Positions 57,267-64,000 of a stretch of 64,000 bases of DNA are shown here, one piece after another (the first letter of the stretch is position 1; each line of letters starts with the position of its first letter). This stretch comes from Bin87 sp965115825. GTDB taxonomy: Bacteria > Chloroflexota > Dehalococcoidia > Lucifugimonadales > UBA3495. The notes under the pieces were generated by a model. The model did not search any database, was not told where the DNA came from, and saw only the letters and a program-made list of their open reading frames with translations. A program made the position numbers and the translations under genes. The DNA lies in assembly GCA_965115825.1 (NCBI GenBank), contig OZ220464.1, positions 1,054,001 through 1,118,000 on the forward strand. The letters run 5' to 3'.

Positions 57267-57836
57267 ATGGCAAAGCTATTCTCATACGTAGTCCGGTACG
57301 ACGAAGGACACGCGCCCAATCCATTTCACGGAGTTTGCACTCTGGCAGTTTGTAAGCCCAAGATCAGGCAGTCAGCTTCAGTCGGAGATTGGATTGTGGG
57401 AACGGGGTCAAAACCGAAAGGTTTAGAACATCATCTCGTGTACGCAATGCGGGTAACCAAAACGATGCCTTTCGACGATTACTGGCTTGACCCACGCTTT
57501 CGTTGCAAGCGTCTCGATATGGACCCTTATGGCGATAACCTATATCGCCGAGACGAACTCGGAAAATACGTGCAGGATGAGAATGCCTCTCGGTGTTGCG
57601 GCGCGGACACAACGCTAGATACCAGTGTCGACCAGGTACTCATCAGCGACGATTTTATCTACTTTGGAGGGGACGGGCCGGAAATTCCATTATTCTCCTC
57701 GCACGAGATTTGCAAAAAGGGGCCGGGACACAAATGCAAGTTCCCCTCCAACGTCGTTGACGAATTCATAGATTGGATACGGAGTTTTGGTAAAGCAGGT
57801 TGCCTTGGGAATCCGGCAGACTGGTCGCTTTATTGA
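57267..57836 (+). CDS. Nmad2-like protein 2
   Basis: A 189-residue protein: AKLFSYVVRYDEGHAPNPF, GVCTLAVCKPKIR, SVGDWIVGTGSK and a C-terminal FIDWIRSFGKAGCLGNPADW. The layout matches the Nmad2 family, found near DNA-modification genes in phages and bacteria; biochemical activity not known. All cysteines are encoded normally, unlike paralogue 1. AAGGAGGG precedes the ATG. It is more AT-rich than its flanks. Confidence 0.72.
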   Translation: MAKLFSYVVRYDEGHAPNPFHGVCTLAVCKPKIRQSASVGDWIVGTGSKPKGLEHHLVYAMRVTKTMPFDDYWLDPRFRCKRLDMDPYGDNLYRRDELGKYVQDENASRCCGADTTLDTSVDQVLISDDFIYFGGDGPEIPLFSSHEICKKGPGHKCKFPSNVVDEFIDWIRSFGKAGCLGNPADWSLY

Positions 57837-57911
57837 GAGGTCATTGCAGGCGGGATTTCTGTGTTACCATCCAATCCATTCCAGCCAGTAACCCATTACG
57901 GAGGCCATCCC

Positions 57912-58964
57912 ATGCCCGTTTTCGCTCCCGAATACCTGCGCCAGGCCGCCTCGGCCATCTATCAAGCCAAAGGCGCTCCCGCTGACGAAGCCGAAATCGT
58001 GGCCGCCCACCAAGTCAAGGCCAACCTGGTCGGCCACGACTCCCACGGCTGCATCCACATTCCCGAATACTGCGAGCGCATTGACCGGGGGCACATCGTC
58101 CCCGGCGCGCCCTTCGAAGTGCTCAACGAGACGCCTACCACCGCCGTCATTGACGGCCATTGGGGGTTCGGTTTCGTAGTAACCGAAAAGGCAACCCGCA
58201 TGGCCATTGCCAAGGCCAGAGAAAACGGCGTCGCCGCTTTCACCATCCGCCGCCAGAGCCACATCGGACGCCTGGGCGACTATCCCACCATGTGCGCCCA
58301 GGAAGGGATGATTGCCCTGCTCACCGCCGACTCGGGCGCCGGCCCCAAGGCCGTGGCGCCTTTCGGCGGACGCGCCCGACGCCTGGGCACCAATCCCATC
58401 TGCATCGGCGTACCCAGCAATCTGCCCGGCCAAGTGCTGCTGGACATGGCGACCTCGGCCGTTGCCGCCGGTAAAATCGGCCTGGCGCGCAACCGGGGTG
58501 AACAGGTGCCCACCGGCTGGATTGTGGACAGAGAAGGCAACCCTACCAACGACCCCAACGACTACGCCGCCGGCGGCGCCATCCTCCCCGTAGGCGCCGA
58601 CCAAGGACACAAAGGCTTTGGCCTGTCCTTCATGGTGGAGATGTTCTCCGGCCTGCTCACCGGGTTGGGCTTCGGCATCGACCCCCAGGCGCGCCACAAC
58701 GACGGCTGCTTCCTGGCCGTGTTCGACGTTTCCAAGTTCCGCCCTCTGGAAGACTTCAAACGGGAGATGACCGAGTTCGCCGAGTTCGTCAAGACATCGC
58801 CGCCGGCCGCCGGCTTCAGTGAAGTGTTCTACCCCGGCGAAATCGAATACCGCACTGAGCAAGATCGCAGCGCCAACGGCATCTTTATTGAAGATGAAAC
58901 CTGGCGGCAAATCTCCGAGCTGATGCGGGAAGTCGGCGTTGCCGAGGCCGTCGGCCAGCCCTGA
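57912..58964 (+). CDS. Ldh-family (malate/L-lactate/ureidoglycolate-type) oxidoreductase
   Basis: A 350-residue NAD(P)-dependent 2-hydroxyacid dehydrogenase of the type 2 malate/lactate family: NLVGHDSHGCIHIPEYCERI, the SHIGRLGDYP catalytic-His region, GGRARRLGTNPICIGVP and DQGHKGFGLSFMVEM. Substrates in the family include malate, lactate, sulfolactate and ureidoglycolate. The sulfopyruvate-decarboxylase-like pair at 43.9-45.1 kb makes sulfolactate worth testing, though this is only a hint. GGAGG lies seven bases before ATG 57912; the frame extends to 57861. Confidence 0.9.
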   Translation: MPVFAPEYLRQAASAIYQAKGAPADEAEIVAAHQVKANLVGHDSHGCIHIPEYCERIDRGHIVPGAPFEVLNETPTTAVIDGHWGFGFVVTEKATRMAIAKARENGVAAFTIRRQSHIGRLGDYPTMCAQEGMIALLTADSGAGPKAVAPFGGRARRLGTNPICIGVPSNLPGQVLLDMATSAVAAGKIGLARNRGEQVPTGWIVDREGNPTNDPNDYAAGGAILPVGADQGHKGFGLSFMVEMFSGLLTGLGFGIDPQARHNDGCFLAVFDVSKFRPLEDFKREMTEFAEFVKTSPPAAGFSEVFYPGEIEYRTEQDRSANGIFIEDETWRQISELMREVGVAEAVGQP

Positions 58965-59005
58965 TCGCATTTCTGCCGCCTGCCATCGGAAGGAGGGCAA
59001 AGCAA

Positions 59006-59275
59006 ATGTACATTGCAGGAATGATCCTGGGTATTCTGGCAATCTTGTTTGCCTGGATACCGTTGATTGGGCTAATCGTCATACCGTTGGTCGCGACGGG
59101 CCTCCCATTGTCCATAGTTGGCTTCCGCAACAAGCCTGCGAACAAGCCCGCGAGGCTGTGGGCTGCCCTCATGGGTACAACAGGTATAGTGACCAATCTC
59201 GCTTCCATCGCACTAATCCTGCTACAGTTGATGATGATTGCCGAATTCGCATCTCAGCGTCTATCTTTCTGGTAG
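59006..59275 (+). CDS. Small two- to three-helix membrane protein (DUF4190-like)
   Basis: An 89-residue hydrophobic protein: IAGMILGILAILFAWIPLIG and IVIPLVATGLPLSIVG at the N-terminus, then a basic loop and a third helix (TNLASIALILLQLMMIAEFA). It resembles the small DUF4190-type membrane proteins. AAGGAGGG lies nine bases before the ATG. Function unknown. Confidence 0.72.
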   Translation: MYIAGMILGILAILFAWIPLIGLIVIPLVATGLPLSIVGFRNKPANKPARLWAALMGTTGIVTNLASIALILLQLMMIAEFASQRLSFW

Positions 59276-59348
59276 CGCCGGGCTTTGTAGCAAGCGGCCC
59301 CTAGCGCGTTGGAAGTCGCATAAGGGTCCATACGCATAGGGCGCATAG

Positions 59349-60593
59349 ATGGAAAAACCGGCTGCAAACCGCGACCTTGCGCTCACCCCCTCATTGGCGC
59401 GCAGACTGGCCGAGGTAGCATGGGCCTTCCTGCCCCTGGGATGGATAGCCTTCGGCGGCCCTCAGGCTCATATAGCGCTGTTGCAGGAGCGTTTCGTGGC
59501 CCGGCGTCGCTGGCTGGACGAGCAGCGCTTCGTGGAGCTGCTGGGCCTGGGTCAGGGATTGCCCGGCCCTACGTCAACTCAAATGGTGGTGGCCGTGGGC
59601 ACGGCCCGGGCCGGCCCGCTGGGCGGCTTGCTGGCTTTTCTGCTCTTCCTGTATCCGGCGGCCACGATAATGGCTCTGGCCGGCCTCGGCGCAGCGGCTT
59701 TCCTGGACGAGGGTGGACGCCCACAGTGGCTGGACGGAATACAGCCGGCCACCGTAGCGCTGGTGGCGGTGGCAGCCTGGCGTCTGGGCGTGGCAGTGGT
59801 CAACACGCGGCTGACCATGGGACTGATGCTAATAGGAGCGGTCGCAGCCATATTAGTGCGTCAACCCTGGGCTTTTCCGGTCGTCCTGGCGCTGGGAGGG
59901 ATGATAACTGCGGTGGCCCTCCGTTCCCAGCGAAACGATACAATAGACCCAGCAGGAAGCATCGCTCCGGTCAACCTGGGCATTTCCCGGGTGGCCGGCA
60001 TCCTGCTGCTGCTGTTGTTCTTCGGATTACTGGGCGGCCTGACGCTGGCGCGTTTGGCGCTCGATTGGCAATTGCTGCAAATCCTGGAGTCTTTTTATCG
60101 CACCGGGTCGCTGATTTTTGGCGGTGGGCAGGTAGTGCTGCCTATGCTCAGCGCGGAGGTGGTGGAACCCGGCTGGGTAACGGAGCAACAATTTCTAGAC
60201 GGGTTGGCCCTCATGCTGGCCCTCCCCGGCCCTCTGTTCAGCTTCAGCACATACCTGGGAGCGGTAGCCGGCGGCGTTCCCGGCCTGTTGCTGGCCTTTG
60301 TTGGCCTCTTCCTGCCGGGAACCCTCATAATCTTCGGGGTTCTGCCCTTTTGGGAGAAGGTCCGGCGCTACCCTTGGGTAAGGATAGTCCTCACCGGAGT
60401 CAATGCCGCCGCCATCGGCCTGGTGGTTGGCGTGGTATTCCTGCTGTGGGAGCGGGCCGACCCCAACGCCGCCGGGGCGGTGATTGCCCTGCTGTCCTTC
60501 GGGGCGGTAATGTTCTTCCGAGCCCCGGCGCCGCTGGTAATTATCGGAGCCGGCATCTTAGGCTGGATTTTCGGCTGGGCGGGACTGCTGTAA
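59349..60593 (+). CDS. chrA: Chromate transporter family protein (ChrA)
   Basis: A 414-residue membrane protein with two homologous halves. Each half carries the CHR-domain signatures: AFGGPQAHIALLQERF and QGLPGPTSTQM in the first, IFGGGQVVLPML and LALPGPLFSFSTYLG in the second. About 10-12 helices. ChrA expels chromate and can affect sulfate. Two-domain length is standard. The ribosome binding site is weak. No chromate regulator is adjacent. Confidence 0.92.
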   Translation: MEKPAANRDLALTPSLARRLAEVAWAFLPLGWIAFGGPQAHIALLQERFVARRRWLDEQRFVELLGLGQGLPGPTSTQMVVAVGTARAGPLGGLLAFLLFLYPAATIMALAGLGAAAFLDEGGRPQWLDGIQPATVALVAVAAWRLGVAVVNTRLTMGLMLIGAVAAILVRQPWAFPVVLALGGMITAVALRSQRNDTIDPAGSIAPVNLGISRVAGILLLLLFFGLLGGLTLARLALDWQLLQILESFYRTGSLIFGGGQVVLPMLSAEVVEPGWVTEQQFLDGLALMLALPGPLFSFSTYLGAVAGGVPGLLLAFVGLFLPGTLIIFGVLPFWEKVRRYPWVRIVLTGVNAAAIGLVVGVVFLLWERADPNAAGAVIALLSFGAVMFFRAPAPLVIIGAGILGWIFGWAGLL

Positions 60594-60719
60594 AGCCAAT
60601 CAGCTACATAGGACTTTCGGCCACAAACGGCCAAACAAAAACGAATGTCGGCTTCGGCGCAGAGGCGAGCGCTTTGCTGTAAAATGCTGCCCAACACGCA
60701 AACGTCGTCGCCGAAAGGG

Positions 60720-60725
60720 TATAAT
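60720..60725 (+). promoter_or_regulatory. -10 box immediately before a GTG start (possible leaderless mRNA)
   Basis: A perfect TATAAT at 60720-60725 lies four bases before the GTG at 60730, which has no ribosome binding site. The transcript would start at or within two bases of the start codon. The -35 region is poor. Confidence 0.5.
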
Positions 60726-60729
60726 CAAA

Positions 60730-61260
60730 GTGAGCAGATTGAGCAGAGCAGGCATTATTTACCTGACGCTGACTTTGACTGCGGCTTTTGGCGTATTGGG
60801 CGCCACACTTTGGCTGTACATCGCTCATGACAGAGACGTGCCTGAGACGTTCTCGGCGGCGGTCGTCAACACGGCGGCCACCTTGGCAGCGGCCACTTTC
60901 GTGGGGGTTTTCGATATGTTTTTCACCATCCAGCAGCTACGCAAGAACGAGGAAGACCGGAAGCAATGGGATGAAACTCTGCGGCAGTGGCAAGAAAATG
61001 TCCGGAAAGAACGAGCCGATGCCGATGCTCGCATCGAGCGCCTCCTGGAAGATGCCCGGGTTGAGCGGGAACGGGCCATAGCCCAACAGGAACGGGCCAT
61101 AGCCCAGCAGGAACAGGCCCGGGCCCAGCAGGAACAGGCCCGAGCCCAACAGGAGCAAAACCAGCAACTGATTGCCAACCTGCTGACCCAGAACCTAGAG
61201 CTGGGCAATCGCCTGCTCGATCTGCTGGAACGCCGCAATAGCAACGGCTCCGCCGACTAA
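60730..61260 (+). CDS. Membrane-anchored coiled-coil protein with heptad repeats (copy 1)
   Basis: A 176-residue protein with two membrane segments (about 9-32 and 43-66), then a long charged coiled coil. Residues ~115-142 are made of seven-residue repeats of the type ERAIAQQ / QARAQQE, encoded by four 21-base tandem repeats at about 61072-61155. It ends with a conserved block, NQQLIANLLTQNLELGNRLL. No family recognised. The C-terminal part recurs in the next gene. Confidence 0.65.
   Translation: MSRLSRAGIIYLTLTLTAAFGVLGATLWLYIAHDRDVPETFSAAVVNTAATLAAATFVGVFDMFFTIQQLRKNEEDRKQWDETLRQWQENVRKERADADARIERLLEDARVERERAIAQQERAIAQQEQARAQQEQARAQQEQNQQLIANLLTQNLELGNRLLDLLERRNSNGSAD
61072..61155 (+). repeat. 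21-bp tandem repeats coding for heptads
   Basis: Four consecutive units of the type GAACGGGCCATAGCCCAACAG or GAACAGGCCCGGGCCCAGCAG. Each codes for seven residues and extends the coiled coil. Such repeats can change copy number by slippage. Confidence 0.85.
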
Positions 61261-61345
61261 ACCAACATTAGCAACGTCCGAGCCGCGCTCTCAGCCTGCT
61301 CAAAGTACAGACTACCGAACGGCAGCCACCCTGGCGGTCACTCTC

Positions 61346-61711
61346 ATGGAGGTTATAAATATGTTTTTCGTCATCCGGCAGCTACGTAAGAACGAAGCAG
61401 ACCGAAAGCAATGGCAAGAAGAAGCCCGGAAAGAATGGGCCGAGGCCAACGCTCGACTCGAGCGTCTCTTCGAAAGTAACCGCACTGAACGGGAGCGGAC
61501 CATAGCGATACAAGAGCGGGCCGCAGCCCAACAGGAACGGGCCATATCGATACAGGAGCAGGCTTGGACGCAGCAGGAAAAGGCCTGGGCTCAACAGGAG
61601 AAAAACCAGCAACTGATTGCTGACCTGCTGACCCAGAACCTTGAACTGGGCAATCGCCTGCTCGAACTGCTCGATCGCCGCAACGGCCCCGGCCACGTCA
61701 GCCTAAATTAG
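61346..61711 (+). CDS. Coiled-coil protein, N-terminally shortened duplicate (copy 2)
   Basis: A 121-residue paralogue of the preceding gene: NMFFVIRQLRKNEADRKQWQ, a heptad region (AAAQQERAISIQEQ) and NQQLIADLLTQNLELGNRLL. Similarity also extends upstream of the ATG (frame reads RTAATLAVT, as in copy 1), but the first membrane segment is missing. It may be expressed from ATG 61346 as a soluble version or be a 5'-truncated duplicate. No clear ribosome binding site. Its 3' end overlaps the convergent Yip1 gene by nine bases. Confidence 0.5.
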   Translation: MEVINMFFVIRQLRKNEADRKQWQEEARKEWAEANARLERLFESNRTERERTIAIQERAAAQQERAISIQEQAWTQQEKAWAQQEKNQQLIADLLTQNLELGNRLLELLDRRNGPGHVSLN

Positions 61712-62305
61712 CGCCAGCAACGCCCGCGCCGCGCCCTCAATCTCCTCGCTTTGCGGCTGCCCGAGAATCGTCAATTGGATGAACACAATGATCAACCAGG
61801 GGATTACCCCAATGATGGCGGACAGCAAAACCACTAGGATGGCCCGTATGGTGGACTGGAAGTCCAGCGCCTGTCGCACCGCTACCGTCACCGCGGCCAG
61901 CGTCCAGAAAAACCCAACCATCGGGAACAATGCGCCAATGCCGGGTACGAAAGAGAATACGGACAGCACGCCGGGAGTATAAGCGAAACCAATTACGCGC
62001 CCCAGCTCTCCCCAACTGGTTTCGGTGTCGCTGGTTCGCAGCATCTTGCCGCCCACCAGGTACATCACCGTTACCCACAGCGCCCAGCGCACGATGCCGA
62101 ACACAGCCCCACCGATGATGCCCATCAGGATGCCCAAGCCGCTGGCTTCGCCTTTCATCAACCCGCCGATGACGCCGCCAACGACGCCGCACAGCGTCAC
62201 CAGCAGCACCACTCCGATCGCCTGTCCCAGCGCGCCCTGGTCGGCCTCAATCTCCTCGTAGGTATTGGCGTTGAAAAACGCCGCTCCCATCATCCGCTGA
62301 ATCAT
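61703..62305 (-). CDS. Yip1-family membrane protein
   Basis: A 200-residue protein with five membrane helices. The early YEEIEADQGALGQAIGVVLL and the central GRVIGFAYTPGVLSVFSFVPGIG (tyrosine/proline-rich membrane stretch) are typical of bacterial Yip1 proteins. AGAGG lies eight bases before ATG 62305; the frame extends to 62383. Function in bacteria is unknown. It is divergent from lysS. Confidence 0.84.
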   Translation of the reverse strand: MIQRMMGAAFFNANTYEEIEADQGALGQAIGVVLLVTLCGVVGGVIGGLMKGEASGLGILMGIIGGAVFGIVRWALWVTVMYLVGGKMLRTSDTETSWGELGRVIGFAYTPGVLSVFSFVPGIGALFPMVGFFWTLAAVTVAVRQALDFQSTIRAILVVLLSAIIGVIPWLIIVFIQLTILGQPQSEEIEGAARALLALI

Positions 62306-62470
62306 CGTTACACCTCTGGTTATCGACGTGGCCGGGTTCTTTGCGGAACCTGTTGCGCCAACCCGGACTGAATGTCGGAGCAATTCTAATCATCTTGGCC
62401 GCGCCTTGACCGTTAGCCGGCCTGCGTAGTTTGGCGGTTTTGCTTTATAATCTAACTTCGCCACCGCAGT

Positions 62471-64000
62471 ATGAACCCCATTCCCAACTTGCTTGCAGCT
62501 CCCAACGCTGCCCCTGATGCGCCCATGCCTGACCAGCACGAACCATCCCCGCCTGATACCGCCAACAACCTGAGCAGCCTCCAGGCCAACCTGGAGAGCC
62601 GACGCGCCAAACTGGAACGCATCCGTGAACGCGGAATAGACCCTTACCCGCCTCGTTTCCATCGTACCACCGCTGCGGCCGAAGCCATCGCCCTCTTTGA
62701 GGCCGCCGAATCCGAGGGCCAGCCCGACGCCGCCCGCGACCTGACCATCGCCGGCCGCATCGTATCCATGCGGGTGATGGGGCGCGCCGCCTTCCTGGAC
62801 TTGCGGGACGGCTCCGGCTCCGTCCAGGCCCTGCTGCGTCAAAACGTGCTTGGCGACGACTTCGCCCTGCTGGCAGACCTTGACCTCGGCGACTTTCTCG
62901 GCGTCGCCGGCAATATGCTGCGCACGCGCACCGGCCAGCCCACCTTGGAAGCCCACTCCCTGACCATCCTGGCCAAGGGGATGCGTCCCCTGCCCGAAAA
63001 GTGGCACGGCCTGCGCGACGTGGAAACCCGCTACCGCCAGCGCTACCTCGACCTCATCGCCAACCCCGAAGTGGCCGACACTTTCGTGCAGCGCAGCCGC
63101 ATCATCAGCGGCATCCGGCGCTTCCTGGACAGTCGCGGATTCATCGAAGTGGACACCCCCATACTCGTGCCTATCCCGGCCGGCGCCCACGCCCGACCCT
63201 TTATTACCCACCACAACGCCTTGGATGAGCGGCTTTACCTGCGCATCGCCACCGAACTCTACTTGAAACGCCTCATCGTCGGCGGCCTGGACAAAGTGTA
63301 CGAAATCGGCCGGGTCTTCCGCAACGAGGGCATCGACCAGGACCACAACCCGGAATTCACCCTGCTGGAATCCTACGAAGCCTACGCCGACTATAACACG
63401 GTCATGGCGATGGTGGAATCCCTGGTATCAACCCTGGCCCAGGACATCCGCGGCAGTATGCGGATGGACGTGGGCAATCAGGTAATTGACTTCACTCCCC
63501 CCTGGCCGCGCCTTTCGCTGCGTGAAGAGCTGCAACGGCGCAGCGGCATTGATATTGAAGACTACCCCGACGCCGAAGCAATGAGACGGGCAGCCCGTGA
63601 TTTGGGCTTGCAGCCCGGCCCCCGGGAGGCTCGGGGCCGCCTGATTGACAAGATGCTGTCCGTGTACGTGGAGCCCCGCCTGATACAGCCGTCCTTCCTG
63701 CTGGACTATCCGGCCGATATGTCCCCCCTGGCCAAAGACCACCCTGACAAACCCGGCTATGTCGAGCGCTTCGAGGCCTTCGCCGTCGGCATGGAAATCG
63801 CCAACTCTTACACTGAGCTAAACGACCCCGCAGTTCAGCGCGCCCGTTTCGCCGGTCAGGAGCGCCAGCGCGATGACTACGGCGACGAAGAGGCCGACCG
63901 CACCGACGAAGACTTCCTCTCCGCCCTGGAATACGGTATGCCGCCCACCGGCGGCCTGGGCGTCGGCATCGACCGTCTGGTCATGCTGCTGACCGGCCAA
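62471..64000 (+). CDS. lysS: Lysine-tRNA ligase, class II (partial, runs off window)
   Basis: The frame is open from ATG 62471 to the window end, 510 codons. After an unusual Pro/Ala-rich extension of about 30 residues comes the helical start (LQANLESRRAKLERIRERGI), an OB-fold anticodon-binding domain (GRIVSMRVMGRAAFLDLRDG) and the class II core: motif 2 in EIGRVFRNEGID with the following HNPEFTLLE, and motif 3 in GLGVGIDRLVML at the very end. Only the last 15-20 residues should be missing. It charges tRNA-Lys. No ribosome binding site is clear. Confidence 0.95.
   Translation, partial: MNPIPNLLAAPNAAPDAPMPDQHEPSPPDTANNLSSLQANLESRRAKLERIRERGIDPYPPRFHRTTAAAEAIALFEAAESEGQPDAARDLTIAGRIVSMRVMGRAAFLDLRDGSGSVQALLRQNVLGDDFALLADLDLGDFLGVAGNMLRTRTGQPTLEAHSLTILAKGMRPLPEKWHGLRDVETRYRQRYLDLIANPEVADTFVQRSRIISGIRRFLDSRGFIEVDTPILVPIPAGAHARPFITHHNALDERLYLRIATELYLKRLIVGGLDKVYEIGRVFRNEGIDQDHNPEFTLLESYEAYADYNTVMAMVESLVSTLAQDIRGSMRMDVGNQVIDFTPPWPRLSLREELQRRSGIDIEDYPDAEAMRRAARDLGLQPGPREARGRLIDKMLSVYVEPRLIQPSFLLDYPADMSPLAKDHPDKPGYVERFEAFAVGMEIANSYTELNDPAVQRARFAGQERQRDDYGDEEADRTDEDFLSALEYGMPPTGGLGVGIDRLVMLLTGQ

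Overview
The window is a GC-rich, gene-dense bacterial chromosome segment. Stop codons are standard and most starts carry a GGAGG-type ribosome binding site. No rRNA, tRNA, CRISPR array, transposase or integrase was seen. The gene content suggests an uncultured Chloroflexota bacterium, of the Dehalococcoidia/SAR202 kind. The pointers are luciferase-like and Rv0121-like enzymes of F420-using families, a threonyl-tRNA synthetase without a TGS domain, and many small-molecule oxidoreductases (P450s, an Ldh-family enzyme, an FAH-family enzyme, ThDP enzymes). This placement is inference; no marker-gene comparison was possible.

Layout. 1-4.5 kb: riboflavin genes (end of a ribB, then ribBA), prfB with its programmed +1 frameshift, and thrS. 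4.5-6.0 kb: two tandem thioredoxin-like lipoprotein genes, each with an in-frame UGA where the first Cys of the redox motif should be, each followed by the same SECIS-like hairpin; read as selenoproteins. 6-14 kb: a YyaL/DUF255 protein, a GPH-family transporter, a peroxiredoxin, a mycothiol-type alcohol dehydrogenase, a HAD dehalogenase and a luciferase-like oxidoreductase. 14.3-18.1 kb: pstC-pstA-pstB-phoU, with a fibronectin-III-like insert in PstC. 18.1-21.0 kb: a strong promoter and structured leader, then a siroheme nitrite/sulfite reductase and uroporphyrinogen-III synthase. 21-29.6 kb (minus strand): radC, a cupin and a small membrane protein, then a long operon from an enoyl-CoA hydratase through metF, acpS, nnr, a PPOX protein and an alpha/beta hydrolase to a ThDP enzyme. 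29.6-34.2 kb: phosphatase, twin zinc ribbons, JAMM protease, GNAT, Ca2+/Na+ exchanger, leuB.

34.5-36.8 kb holds a restriction-modification pair. 36.8-45.1 kb holds an SDR, an F420-type oxidoreductase, a [3Fe-4S] ferredoxin, three tandem cytochromes P450 and a two-subunit ThDP decarboxylase. 45.2 kb is a FIST sensor. 46.8-51.6 kb is a minus-strand defence-like cluster: HicB-like protein, single-chain restriction-methylase, small protein, TcmP. 51.7-54.8 kb is catabolic (binding protein, FAH hydrolase, zinc dehydrogenase). 54.9-57.8 kb is a second defence-like island of a helical protein, two TIR-like proteins and two Nmad2-like proteins. It ends against a decayed copy of the neighbouring dehydrogenase gene. 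57.9-64 kb: Ldh-family dehydrogenase, chromate transporter, two duplicated coiled-coil proteins, a Yip1 protein and lysS, which runs off the window end.

The most unusual elements are the tandem UGA-containing thioredoxin genes with co-varying hairpins, the TIR/Nmad2 island (one Nmad2 gene has UGA at a conserved Cys position), the P450/ferredoxin/decarboxylase cluster, and the structured leader before the siroheme reductase.
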